From Rhizobium sp. N324 (GTDB lineage Bacteria; Pseudomonadota; Alphaproteobacteria; Rhizobiales; Rhizobiaceae): 64,000 bases of DNA. This document shows, piece by piece, positions 32,707 through 42,200 of this stretch. The position numbers and the translations under genes were made by a program. Under the pieces are notes generated by a model that had not been told where the DNA came from, searched no databases, and worked only from the letters and a program-made list of their open reading frames with translations. How positions within the stretch are numbered: the stretch's first letter is position 1; every line of letters starts with the position of its first letter. The DNA is taken from assembly GCF_001664485.1 (NCBI RefSeq), contig NZ_CP013630.1, positions 561,001-625,000 of the forward strand, written 5' to 3'.

Positions 32707-35232
32707 GTGGACCAGATCGATTCCGAAGCCCGCGTTTTGCTTCCTGCCGCCTTTACCCGCTGGTTTGCGGAAAAGGGCTGGCGTCCGCGCGCCCATCAGC
32801 TGGAACTGCTTGCCCGCGCCGAGGCCGGCGAAAGCACGCTGCTGATTGCTCCCACAGGCGCCGGCAAGACGCTTGCCGGCTTCCTGCCGTCGCTCACCGA
32901 CCTTACCCGCCGCGGCAGGATTCCGCCCGGCTCCGCCTTCACCGGCATTCACACGCTCTATGTCTCGCCACTGAAGGCCCTGGCGATCGATATCGAGCGC
33001 AATCTGATGAAACCGGTGGCGGAGATGGGCCTGCCGGTCACCGTCGAAAACCGCACCGGCGATACGCCGAACGCCAAGCGCCAGCGCCAGAAGCTCAGTC
33101 CGCCGGATATTCTGCTGACGACGCCGGAACAGGTCGCCCTGCTTCTCGCCAACCGCGAGGCCGAGCGCTTCTTCAAGGATCTGAAATATGTCGTCCTCGA
33201 CGAGCTGCATTCGCTCGTCACCTCCAAACGCGGCCATATGCTGTCGCTCGGCCTTGCCCGTCTGCGCCGCCTGGCCCCCGGCCTCCAGACGATCGGCCTG
33301 TCGGCGACCGTCGCCGAGCCGATGGATCTGCAGAAATGGCTTGTCGCCCAACAGGAGGGTAGCGGGCAGGAGGGCAGGGAGCATCATGCCGGCCTCGTCG
33401 TCGTCGAAGGCGGCGCCAAGCCCGATATCTCGATCCTGTCGACCGAAGAGCGCATTCCCTGGGCCGGCCATTCCGCCAAATATGCCATTCCCGATGTCTA
33501 CAACAAGCTCCTCGATCACCAGACGACGCTGCTCTTCGTCAATACCCGCAGCCAGGCCGAGATGCTGTTCCAGGAGCTCTGGACGATCAATGACGACAAC
33601 CTGCCGATCGCCCTCCATCACGGTTCGCTCGATGTCGCCCAGCGCCGCAAGGTCGAGGCGGCGATGGCCGAAAACCGGCTGCGCGCCGTCGTCGCCACCT
33701 CGACGCTCGATCTCGGCATCGACTGGGGCGATGTCGATCTGGTCATCCATGTCGGCGCGCCGAAGGGCGCCTCGCGTCTTGCCCAGCGCATCGGCCGCGC
33801 CAATCACCGCATGGACGAGCCCTCGAAGGCGATCCTGGTGCCGGCCAACCGTTTCGAGGTGATGGAGTGCCAGGCAGCGCTCGACGCCAATTATATCGGC
33901 GCCCAGGACACGCCGCCCGTCGGCCGCGGCGCGCTGGACGTGCTCGCCCAGCACGTGCTCGGCATGGCCTGCGCCGAACCTTTCGACATGCTGGAACTCT
34001 ACGATGAAATCATCAGCGCCTCGCCCTATGCCGATCTCAGCTGGGAGACCTTCGAGCGCATCGTCGATTTCGTCGCGACCGGCGGTTATGCGCTGCGCAC
34101 CTATGAGCGCTATGCCCGCATCCGCAAGACCAAGGAGGGCCGCTGGCGTGTCTCCAATCCGGCCGTCGCCCAGCAATACCGCCTCAACCTCGGCACCATC
34201 GTCGAAAGCCCGATGCTGAATATCCGCATGGTCAAACGCGGCGAGGGCGGCCGGATCGGCCGCGGCGGCGCCACGCTGGGCAAGGTCGAGGAATATTTCC
34301 TCGAGCAATTGTCGCCGGGCGATACTTTCGTCTTCTCCGGCAAGGTGCTGCGCTTCGAGGGCATCCGCGAAAACGAGTGCCTGGCCTCGCAGGCCTTTTC
34401 GCTCGATCCGAAAATCCCGTCCTATAATGGCGGCAAGTTTCCGCTGTCGACCTATCTCGCCGAGCAGGTGCGGGCGATGATCGCCGATCCCGACCGCTGG
34501 CGCCATTTGCCGGATCAGGTGCGCGATTGGCTGTCCTTGCAAGACGACAAGTCGATGCTGCCGAAGCGCGACGAGTTCCTGATCGAAACCTTCCCGCGCG
34601 GCAGCCGCGGTTATATGGTCGCCTATCCCTTCGAGGGCCGTCTTGCCCATCAGACGCTCGGCATGCTGCTCACCCGCCGGCTGGAGCGGGCCGGCGCCAA
34701 GCCGCTCGGCTTCGTCGCCACCGATTATTCACTGGCCGTCTGGGGTCTTGAGGATGTGGGGCTGATGATCGGCAATGGCCGTCTCAGCCTCTCCGACCTC
34801 TTCGACGAGGACATGCTCGGCGATGATCTCGAAGCCTGGCTTGACGAATCCTTCCTGCTGAAGCGCACCTTCCGCAATTGCGCCGTGATTGCAGGCTTGA
34901 TCGAGCGCCGCCATCCCGGCAAGGAAAAGAGCGGCCGCCAGATCACCGTCTCCGCCGATCTGATCTATGACGTGCTGCGCAGCCACGAGCCGGATCACAT
35001 CCTCTTGCAGGCGACGCGCCAGGATGCGGCGAACGGACTTTTGGATATTGGCCGTCTTGGCGATATGCTGAAGCGAATCAGGGGCCACATCACCCATCGC
35101 CCGCTCGACCATATTTCCCCGCTCGCCGTGCCGGTGATGCTGGAGATCGGACGCGAGGCGGTGCCGGGCGAGGCCCATGACGCGCTGCTCGCCGAAGCCG
35201 CCGACGATCTGATCGCCGAGGCTTTGGCCTGA
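32707..35232 (+). CDS. Ligase-associated DEXH-box helicase (Lhr-like)
   Basis: An 841-aa superfamily 2 helicase starting with GTG 32707. Motifs: Walker A APTGAGKT (48-55), DELH box (165-168), motif III LSATV, and motif VI-type QRIGRANHRMDEP. A long C-terminal Lhr-core extension follows. This type is typically encoded beside an ATP-dependent DNA ligase, an exonuclease and the phosphoesterase PdeM as a DNA-repair module. Here only pdeM follows, its ATG overlapping the stop codon at 35232. Ligase and exonuclease genes are not seen within the window. Confidence 0.9.
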   Translation: MDQIDSEARVLLPAAFTRWFAEKGWRPRAHQLELLARAEAGESTLLIAPTGAGKTLAGFLPSLTDLTRRGRIPPGSAFTGIHTLYVSPLKALAIDIERNLMKPVAEMGLPVTVENRTGDTPNAKRQRQKLSPPDILLTTPEQVALLLANREAERFFKDLKYVVLDELHSLVTSKRGHMLSLGLARLRRLAPGLQTIGLSATVAEPMDLQKWLVAQQEGSGQEGREHHAGLVVVEGGAKPDISILSTEERIPWAGHSAKYAIPDVYNKLLDHQTTLLFVNTRSQAEMLFQELWTINDDNLPIALHHGSLDVAQRRKVEAAMAENRLRAVVATSTLDLGIDWGDVDLVIHVGAPKGASRLAQRIGRANHRMDEPSKAILVPANRFEVMECQAALDANYIGAQDTPPVGRGALDVLAQHVLGMACAEPFDMLELYDEIISASPYADLSWETFERIVDFVATGGYALRTYERYARIRKTKEGRWRVSNPAVAQQYRLNLGTIVESPMLNIRMVKRGEGGRIGRGGATLGKVEEYFLEQLSPGDTFVFSGKVLRFEGIRENECLASQAFSLDPKIPSYNGGKFPLSTYLAEQVRAMIADPDRWRHLPDQVRDWLSLQDDKSMLPKRDEFLIETFPRGSRGYMVAYPFEGRLAHQTLGMLLTRRLERAGAKPLGFVATDYSLAVWGLEDVGLMIGNGRLSLSDLFDEDMLGDDLEAWLDESFLLKRTFRNCAVIAGLIERRHPGKEKSGRQITVSADLIYDVLRSHEPDHILLQATRQDAANGLLDIGRLGDMLKRIRGHITHRPLDHISPLAVPVMLEIGREAVPGEAHDALLAEAADDLIAEALA

Positions 35233-35984
35233 TGATGATTTTGGAATCGACGATAGTGATGAACCGCCTGGCGCTGGCGCGCGACATATCCGGATTGGCT
35301 GCGATCCCCGGCATCGAGACATCGGTGAACGGCATTGCCGCCGTCTGCGATCCACTCGGCGCCCTCTATCTGCCGGATGCCGGCCTGCTCGTCGTCTCCG
35401 ACCTGCATCTGGAAAAGGGTGCCGCCTTCGCCCGCCGCGGCATGATGCTGCCGCCCTATGATACGCTGGCGACCCTGACCGTGCTGGCCGCCGTCATCTC
35501 GCGGTATGATCCGAAGCTCGTCGTCTCGCTCGGCGACAATTTCCACGACCGCATCGGCTCCAAACACCTGCCGGAAAATTTTCGCGCGCTGATCGTCGCC
35601 ATGGCGCGCGGCCGCGAATGGATCTGGGTCAACGGCAATCACGATCCCGACGGCGTTGTCGATTTGCCGGGCGCCTCCGTCGACGAAATGCATTATGCCG
35701 GCCTGACCTTCCGCCACGAGCCGAGGAACGGCCTGCAGAGCGGCGAAATCGCCGGCCATCTGCACCCGTCGGCAACGGTGCGCCGCCGCGACAGATCGAT
35801 CCGCCGCCCGTGTTTTGCCACCGACGGCGCCCGCCTGCTGATGCCCGCCTTCGGCGTCATGAGCGGCGGCCTGGATCTCGGCCATCAGGCGATGACAGGC
35901 CTGTTCGACAAGGCATCGCTGGTGGCGCATCTGTTGGGGCGGGATCGGATTTATTCGGTCAGGTACGGGAATTTGCGGGGGTAG
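35232..35984 (+). CDS. pdeM: Ligase-associated phosphoesterase PdeM
   Basis: A 250-aa calcineurin-like metallophosphoesterase. The metal-ligand series is complete: SDLHLEKG, SLGDNFHDR, NGNHDPDG, and later GHLHPSA. It belongs to the DNA-damage-response group linked to ligase/helicase clusters. The ATG at 35232 overlaps the helicase stop, so translation is coupled. A later in-frame start, MNRLALARDI, is also possible. Confidence 0.9.
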   Translation: MMILESTIVMNRLALARDISGLAAIPGIETSVNGIAAVCDPLGALYLPDAGLLVVSDLHLEKGAAFARRGMMLPPYDTLATLTVLAAVISRYDPKLVVSLGDNFHDRIGSKHLPENFRALIVAMARGREWIWVNGNHDPDGVVDLPGASVDEMHYAGLTFRHEPRNGLQSGEIAGHLHPSATVRRRDRSIRRPCFATDGARLLMPAFGVMSGGLDLGHQAMTGLFDKASLVAHLLGRDRIYSVRYGNLRG

Positions 35985-36016
35985 CGATTGCTATTCGGAT
36001 AGGGCGTGCCGGGTGA

Positions 36017-36190
36017 GCCCCCCTCTGCCCTGCCGGGCATCTCCCCCACAGGTGGGGAGATTGGCTGGCCGCGATGGTTTCCCAAACAATTGGCGTCCAG
36101 CACGACGCAACGGTAGATGGGTAGGACGTTCAAGCCACTTGCGATCTCCCCACTTGTGGGGGAGATGGCCGGCAGGCCAGAGGGGGGCTT
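36017..36190. repeat. Family C composite palindromic element, copy 1
   Basis: Inverted arms of about 50 bp. The left arm reads CCCCCCTCTGCCCTGCCGGG then CATCTCCCCCACAGGTGGGG; the right arm is its complement, with CCCCACTTGTGGGGGAGATG. The 80-bp centre resembles that of copy 2 at 50221, sharing TTGGCTGG, CTGGCGTC or TTGGCGTC and GCCACTTG. No coding potential is seen. Confidence 0.75.
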
Positions 36191-36208
36191 TCACGGTACA
36201 CCCTTAGA

Positions 36209-36790
36209 TCAATCACACCCCTGCAACTGCTGCTGATATGTCCCAGCCATCCGCGCGAACTTCTGCGCGGTCTGCTGCAATTGCCCGTTCGAGCGCCAGT
36301 CGCCGCGCTTATATCCGGTCGGGCCGGAATAATAGGCGAGATAGAGATTGTAGGCATCATTCAAAGGAATGCCGGCCTCGGCGCTGTTCTGGGCGTGGTA
36401 CCAGCCGATGAAATCGATCGCGTCGGCGAAGTTCGCCCGCCGTGCCGTCCAGTTCCCCGTCTGCGACTGATAATGGTCCCATGTCCCGTCGAGCGCCTGC
36501 GAATAGCCATAGGCGGTCGAAGGCCGTGTCCAGGGAATGAAGCCGAACAGCTTGGTGCGCGGCGGCCGCGCATAGGGCTGGAAGCCGGATTCGGTATACA
36601 TCGTCGCCATCAGGATCGGCACCGGCACGCCGTATTTCTTCTCCGTCCGCTCGGCCGCACTTTGCCAGCTGGAGAAAAGCCCGTCGCGCTGGTCGAAGAC
36701 GGCGCAGATGTTCCGTGTCTGCTTCGGCGCCGTCGCGCAGCCGGCAAGCAGCGCGAGAGCCACAGCGGTCAGAATGACACGAGTACGCAT
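36209..36790 (-). CDS. Lytic transglycosylase (SLT fold) lipoprotein
   Basis: A 193-aa protein with lipoprotein signal MRTRVILTAVALALLAGC. The SLT/lysozyme-like domain follows, with the catalytic Glu in ATMYTESGFQPYA. Later motifs are STAYGYSQALDGTW and YNLYLAYYSGPTGYKRG. It probably cleaves peptidoglycan from the outer membrane or periplasm. It stands alone between repeat elements. Confidence 0.88.
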   Translation of the reverse strand: MRTRVILTAVALALLAGCATAPKQTRNICAVFDQRDGLFSSWQSAAERTEKKYGVPVPILMATMYTESGFQPYARPPRTKLFGFIPWTRPSTAYGYSQALDGTWDHYQSQTGNWTARRANFADAIDFIGWYHAQNSAEAGIPLNDAYNLYLAYYSGPTGYKRGDWRSNGQLQQTAQKFARMAGTYQQQLQGCD

Positions 36791-36874
36791 GACAAAACCT
36801 CTCGTTTCCGAGAGATTACTAACTCGTAAATGTTAAGGACCGGTTTTTAGTCGAATACGAAGTTTTCTGGGGGC

Positions 36875-37020
36875 ACCCCTCCCCACAAGGGGGAGGGGCT
36901 ATGCGCGGCACCGCCCACGGCAAACACCAACGCTTCTGCGGGTGAGACGGTGAAAGGGATAATGTCGGCGCAACATCCAAGCCCCTCCCCCTTGTGGGGA
37001 GGGGTTGGGGAGGGGTCTTC
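36875..37020. repeat. Family D palindromic pair, copy 1
   Basis: Left arm CACCCCTCCCCACAAGGGGG then AGGGGCT; right arm AGCCCCTCCCCCTTGTGGGG then AGGGGTTGGGGAGGGG, inverted to each other across about 85 bp. It fills most of the gap between the transglycosylase and TIGR02186 genes. Confidence 0.75.
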
Positions 37021-37037
37021 ACCCAGGAACCAACCGA

Positions 37038-37838
37038 TCAATCCTTGCGGAAGATCAGGCTGGCGCCCCAGCCGGTGATGAGGGCGAGCAGCACGGACGC
37101 GCAGCCGTAGAGGATCGGCCGACCATGGGCGGCGTCGGTGATCATCTGCTCGATGCCGGTTTTGATGACGCGCAGCGGCAGCGATTCCTCGGTCACCAGA
37201 TTGCCGCTCTTGAACAGATAGGCGCGCACGGTATGGACGCCGTTCGGAATATTTGCCGGCAGGCGCAGGCTCGCCTTGAAGAGGTTGGAGGAAACGAAGC
37301 GCACGCCGCTCGGATTGCGGTCGTAGAAGCCGCCGCCTTGCTGCAGCCGCCGGAAGGCTTCGCGGAATTCGCCGAGATTGCTGCCGTCGCCGACGAAGCC
37401 GACAGGCGTCAGCGGAATGTGATCGATGCCGATCCCCTGATCGGTCAGTTCGAGCGGCGTCGTCAGATCGTCGATCATCCGCGAACTCGACATTGAATAG
37501 GAGTGCGGCACCGATTCGAAGGTCATCGAGCGCGTATTCACCCAGATGCCGAAAACGCGCTCCTTCTTGCGCACCGTCGCATCCTGGCGCGGGCCCTCCA
37601 GCACCACGACCACGTCATACTGGCCGATGGCGAGCAGCAGCTGGTCGGTATTCGACAGCGCCCCGAAGATCGTCAGATCGGCGCCGTGGAAATCCGAGGT
37701 GATGGCGATTTCGCTGGTCGAGGTGCCGATCTCCAGTCCTTCGCGCACCGCCTCTGTCGACTGCCCCGGCAGCCATTGTGCTGCTGCAACCGCCGGCAGC
37801 AGGCAAAAAAAGCTGATAACGGCGGCAAGCAGGCGCAT
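37038..37838 (-). CDS. TIGR02186-type exported membrane protein
   Basis: A 266-aa protein with a signal peptide (about 1-20, ending AVAAA), an extracytoplasmic beta-rich domain and a C-terminal membrane helix (about 240-262, YGCASVLLALITGWGASLIF). It matches the alphaproteobacterial TIGR02186 family, which is regularly encoded next to a TauE/SafE permease. The ATG at 37838 overlaps the TauE stop codon, so the two are coupled. Function unknown; a role with the permease is likely. Confidence 0.85.
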   Translation of the reverse strand: MRLLAAVISFFCLLPAVAAAQWLPGQSTEAVREGLEIGTSTSEIAITSDFHGADLTIFGALSNTDQLLLAIGQYDVVVVLEGPRQDATVRKKERVFGIWVNTRSMTFESVPHSYSMSSSRMIDDLTTPLELTDQGIGIDHIPLTPVGFVGDGSNLGEFREAFRRLQQGGGFYDRNPSGVRFVSSNLFKASLRLPANIPNGVHTVRAYLFKSGNLVTEESLPLRVIKTGIEQMITDAAHGRPILYGCASVLLALITGWGASLIFRKD

Positions 37839-38761
37839 CAGTTGCCGGCTCCCATCACCACCGAATAGACGTCGGCCGGCGTCACCACCAGGGCGATCGC
37901 CAGACGCAGGCCGACGGCGAGCACCAGCAGGCCGAGCAGTGCGCGCAGCTGTTCGCCGCGCAGCTTCTGGCCGACGCGCACGCCGTATTGCGCGCCGATG
38001 ACGCCCGCCACCATCAGGATGAAGGCGAGCACGATATCGACGGAAAAGTTCGTCGCCGCCTGCACGATCGTCGTATAGGCGGTGACGAAGATGATCTGGA
38101 ACAGCGACGTGCCGACGACGACATTGGTCGGGATGCGCAGGAGGTAGATCATCGCCGGCACCATGATGAAGCCGCCGCCGACACCCATGATCGAGGTGAG
38201 GATGCCGATCGCAAAGCCGAGCGCGACGATCGGAATGACGCTGAGAAAGATCTTCGATTTCTTGAAGCGCACCTTCAGCGGCAGCCTGTGCACCCAGTGC
38301 TGGTGGCCGGGTTTGCGCGGTGCGGGCGGTTCGTTGCGCGCCGCCCGCCGCATGGCATTGATGCTTTCGAGCAGCATCAGCCCGCCGACCGTGCCGAGGA
38401 AGATGACATACATCAGCGAGATGATCAGATCGAGCTGGCCGATGGCGCGCAGCAGCGAGAAGATCCAGATGCCGACCGTGGCGCCGGTCAGGCCGCCGAT
38501 CAAAAGCACCGTGCCGAGCTTGACGTCGAGCGTGCCGCGCCGGAAATGGGTGATCGCGCCCGAGATCGACGACGCCACGACCTGGTTGGCGCCGGTGGCG
38601 ACGGCAACGACCGGGGGGATATTGTAGAAGATCAGCAGCGGCGTGATCAGAAAGCCGCCGCCGACGCCGAACATTCCAGACAGGAATCCGACGGCCGCTC
38701 CCATGCCGAGAATGATGAAGATGTTCACCGACAATTCTGCGATGGGCAGATAGATTGTCAC
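37838..38761 (-). CDS. TauE/SafE-family anion permease
   Basis: A 307-aa membrane protein with about eight helices. It has the duplicated family motif, GFLSGMFGVGGGFLITPLL near residue 25 and GILTSIMGVGGGFIMVPAM near residue 185. The family exports sulfite, sulfoacetate or other organosulfur anions, or takes them up. It precedes and overlaps the TIGR02186 gene; the pair probably acts together. Confidence 0.92.
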   Translation of the reverse strand: MTIYLPIAELSVNIFIILGMGAAVGFLSGMFGVGGGFLITPLLIFYNIPPVVAVATGANQVVASSISGAITHFRRGTLDVKLGTVLLIGGLTGATVGIWIFSLLRAIGQLDLIISLMYVIFLGTVGGLMLLESINAMRRAARNEPPAPRKPGHQHWVHRLPLKVRFKKSKIFLSVIPIVALGFAIGILTSIMGVGGGFIMVPAMIYLLRIPTNVVVGTSLFQIIFVTAYTTIVQAATNFSVDIVLAFILMVAGVIGAQYGVRVGQKLRGEQLRALLGLLVLAVGLRLAIALVVTPADVYSVVMGAGN

Positions 38762-39202
38762 AGCCGACCCCGAATGATGACCGCTCCTGCCGGGCGGTTT
38801 TTGTCACGTCCCCGTTCGAATGCGCACCATACTGTGAAATCGTTGCCAGAGGCTTTCGATCGGCCCCGCAATTAGCCCTAGAGATTGGCGGAGAGATCGA
38901 TGGCAGAGGATTCGACGATGCGCGGATCGATATGTCCGGGCATAATCCGGCTTTTTTCAGATTGCATGACGGGCGGGGCCAAAAAGTGGGGAAAGCCTTG
39001 CGGCATAGTGCCGCCAGGCGGCGTGGATGGTTGCCCCTCACCCTAACCCTCTCCCCGTAAACGGGGCGAGGGGACGTGCCCCGCGAGGGCGAGGTGGAAA
39101 CGGAGAGGGCGCGGCTGGTGCCCTTCGCCCCGCGTGCGGGGAGAAGGTGGCGGCAGCCGGATGAGGGGCCGGCTCGATGCCGCCCGCATCAATCACCGTG
39201 CC
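38762..39202. other. Intergenic region between TauE and podJ
   Basis: These 441 bp hold a family B repeat at 39032-39169. In the remaining 270 bp I see no convincing gene. Confidence 0.6.
39032..39169. repeat. Family B palindromic element, copy 3
   Basis: It begins TGCCCCTCACCCTAACCCTC and ends CGGCAGCCGGATGAGGGG, with internal CCCCGTAAACGGGG and CCCCGCGTGCGGGG hairpins, next to the podJ 3' end. Confidence 0.8.
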
Positions 39203-42200
39203 TCAGATCGCCTTGGCTCCCTGCTTGTTGCGTTCGAGCAGCGCCTTGACGGTCGCATCGGTCACCTTGCCGTCCGGCTCCTGGCCGATCGATTTCTGGA
39301 AGGTTTTGATCGCGGACACTGTCTTCGCGCCCATTTCGCCATCCGGCGCTCCGGCGTCGAAGCCGTTATTGTTGAGGATCGCCTGGATGTTGCGGATCGC
39401 TTTTTTCATGTCGACGCTTGCCGTCTTCAGGCCCGTTCCCGCCCATTCGTCGGGAATGTCGATGGTATTGCTGCGGTGGTCGAGCGGCTCCGGCTTCCAG
39501 AGATCGGCCTTGGCGCGGGCGCGCTCCAACTGGTCGGGCTTCATGGCGTTGGCCACTTCGTCGCGCTTCTGGCTCGCATCCTTGTCGCCGGCCTTGGCGG
39601 CGATCGCAAACCATTTGTAGGATTCTTCGAGATCGGCCGGAACGCCGTTGCCCCTTGCGCAGAGGATCGCCAGGTTGAACTGGCTGTCGGTGATGCCGAG
39701 GTTGGCGGCCTTGGTGAACCAGGAGGCGGCCGTCGCATAGTCCTGCTGGCCAAGCGCGCCGGAGGCGTAGAGCACGGCAAGATTGTGCATGGCGCTGGCA
39801 TTGCCCTGGTTTGCCGCCTGTTCGTAAAAGCCCTTGGCCTTGGCGATGTCGCGTTCGACGCCGTTGCCCTTCTCGTACATGCTGCCGAGCCGGTATTGCG
39901 CCGGTGCAAAACCCTTGTCGGCCGAAAGCTGGTACCAGCCTGCGGCCTGTTTCTGATCGCCGGTGATGCCGTTGCGCCCGTCCGAATACCGCGCGCCGAT
40001 CTCAAACAGCGCCAGCGCATCGCCGCCCTGCGCTGCATCGGCAAGCGATTTCGGCTGGATGGTGTCGGGAATGGCGATGGCTGCCTGCGGTGCGCTTGCC
40101 GTCGGCGTATTCGCGACGAAGCCCGATGTCTCCTGCGCGGCAGCCGATGGGGCGCCGGGGGCAAAGGTCGCGGCCCCTTCGCCGTCGAGCGGCGTCGCGT
40201 CGGTCAGATGCTCGCCGGCAGCCGGTGGGGTTGCCTCGGGTGGTGCCTGCTCGGCGGCGGGCGGGGTCGCCTCCGCTGCGGGAGCGGCTGTTTCTGCGGC
40301 GTTGCCGTCCGGCTGGGCCGGCGTCGCTTCCGGCAAGGCCGGCTGCGGGTTTTCCGTCGCCCCGGTCAGGGCCGAAACTTCGGCCGGCGGCTGTGGCGCG
40401 CGCTCGCCGCTTGTCAGCGTTCTCGCAAGCGGAAAGGCCATGATCGCGAGCAGCACGGCGCCGACCGCCAGCAGGATCGGCCGCCGGTAGCGCGAAAAGG
40501 CGCTGGTCTTGCCCGTCTTATCCGTCTTGTCGGAAATCTTGCCGGCCTTGTCGGCAGCCTTCTTCTCGGCCTTCCCGCTCTGCTTCGGATTGGCGTCCAC
40601 CTCCATCGCGGCCGCCTGCGCCGCACGGCGGGCGGCGGCGATATAGTCGGCGCGATCGGTTTCGGCGGCAGGTTTGCCGCGTGCCGCACTCTGGCTGGCG
40701 CGGACGCGCTCGAGGATCTTTTTCACGTCGGGTGCGCCCGAACCCGGCTCGAGCAGTTCGTTGGATGCATCCGACGGCACCACGTCGGTCGGATCGATCG
40801 ACGGCGCGGGGTCGATCATCGGGCGTTCGGCCGCCCGGTTTTCGGCCTTCTTGCCGGGCCGCAGCCGCTTGCCGAGACTGGCGAGCAGGCCGGCCTTTGC
40901 CGGCGCCTGTGACAATGCCTGTGCCGATGCCTGTGTCGGCGCGGCAGCCTCCGGCGTCCTGGTCGCGGCTTCGATGGCGATTGCGCTCGTTCCGCTCATG
41001 GCGGTGGCTTGCGTCGGGGCGGCAGGTTCGGCGGCGATCTCGGCGGTGCGGATGACAGGGGAGGCCTTCGCCGTCATCGCAGCGGCCGGCGCGCTGTTCA
41101 TCTCGGCCTCGGCCACCATCAGCGCATAGGGATCGACATCGAAATCGACATCGGCCACCGGCATCTGGGCGGTTATCCGCCCGCTGCGCTCTTCCATGCC
41201 GTCGAGGCGGTCGGCGATATGCACCAGCGTCTCGTGCAGCGCCTTGAAAGTCTTGTGGGTGCGCTCCTCGCTGTCGCGGCTGATATCCTCGAGGTGACGC
41301 AGATCTTCGGCCAGCGCCGTCAGCGCCGACATGTCGGCGGCGGGCACGCCGCCCTGGGCGGCGCCATTGCGCGAATAGGCCTCGACGACGGCCTCGGCCG
41401 CCTGGCGCGCCGCTTCGATGATATATTCGTCGCTGGTCGCCATATAATCTTCGATCGCGCCCATGCGCCGGTCGAGATCGGCGGGGATCGCAGCGCTTTC
41501 GCGCGGCTCGCTCATCAGCGCCGAAAGATTGGCGATCTGGTCTTCGAGGTTCTTCAGGGCGCGCGGATCGGTCGGCGCCGCCGCCGTGCTCTCTTCCAGC
41601 CGGGCGGCGATGTCGCTCAGCCGTCCTTCCAGACGCCGGAAGGCGCCGTCGTCGACCGCAGCGGCGGGTGCGGGCTGCTGATAGGCCATCTCGTCGATGC
41701 GCCGGGCGAGATGATCGAGCCGCTGCGCCAGCACGTCGTTGACGGCGCCGTTCTCGAGCGCGTCGATCTTGCGGGAAATGTCGGAAAGCGGTCCGGTGAG
41801 GTCCGGCTGCGGCGCGGCCTTCTGTGTGTGTTCCAGCAGATAGGACAGATGTTCCAGCCGTTCGTCGAGCCGCGACGTCGCTTCCGCCTTAGTCAGCTCC
41901 TCGACGCGGGATGTCAGCGCCTCCAGCCGCATCGCCAGCTCGTCGGCCGGGTTCACGCGGTTGGCGGCATCATGGTTCATCAGATCGATCTGATCGGCCA
42001 GCGCCGAAAGCCGGCCTTCCAGCCGCTGCATCAGCGCCGGATCATTGGCGGCGGCCGCGCGTCCGCTGGCCGCGATCGCCCGGCTGATCTCGTCGAGCCG
42101 CATGTCCATGGCGGCGAACTGTTCAGACATCACCCTGTCGTGCGGCTGGATCATGTTGCCGAACTGCTCCATCGCCGTGGCGATGGCGATGAGCTTGTCC

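Noticed and set aside
38755..39060. 101-aa open frame between tauE and podJ
   Set aside because: No ribosome site, unlikely composition, and its end is translated family B repeat (PLTLTLSP).
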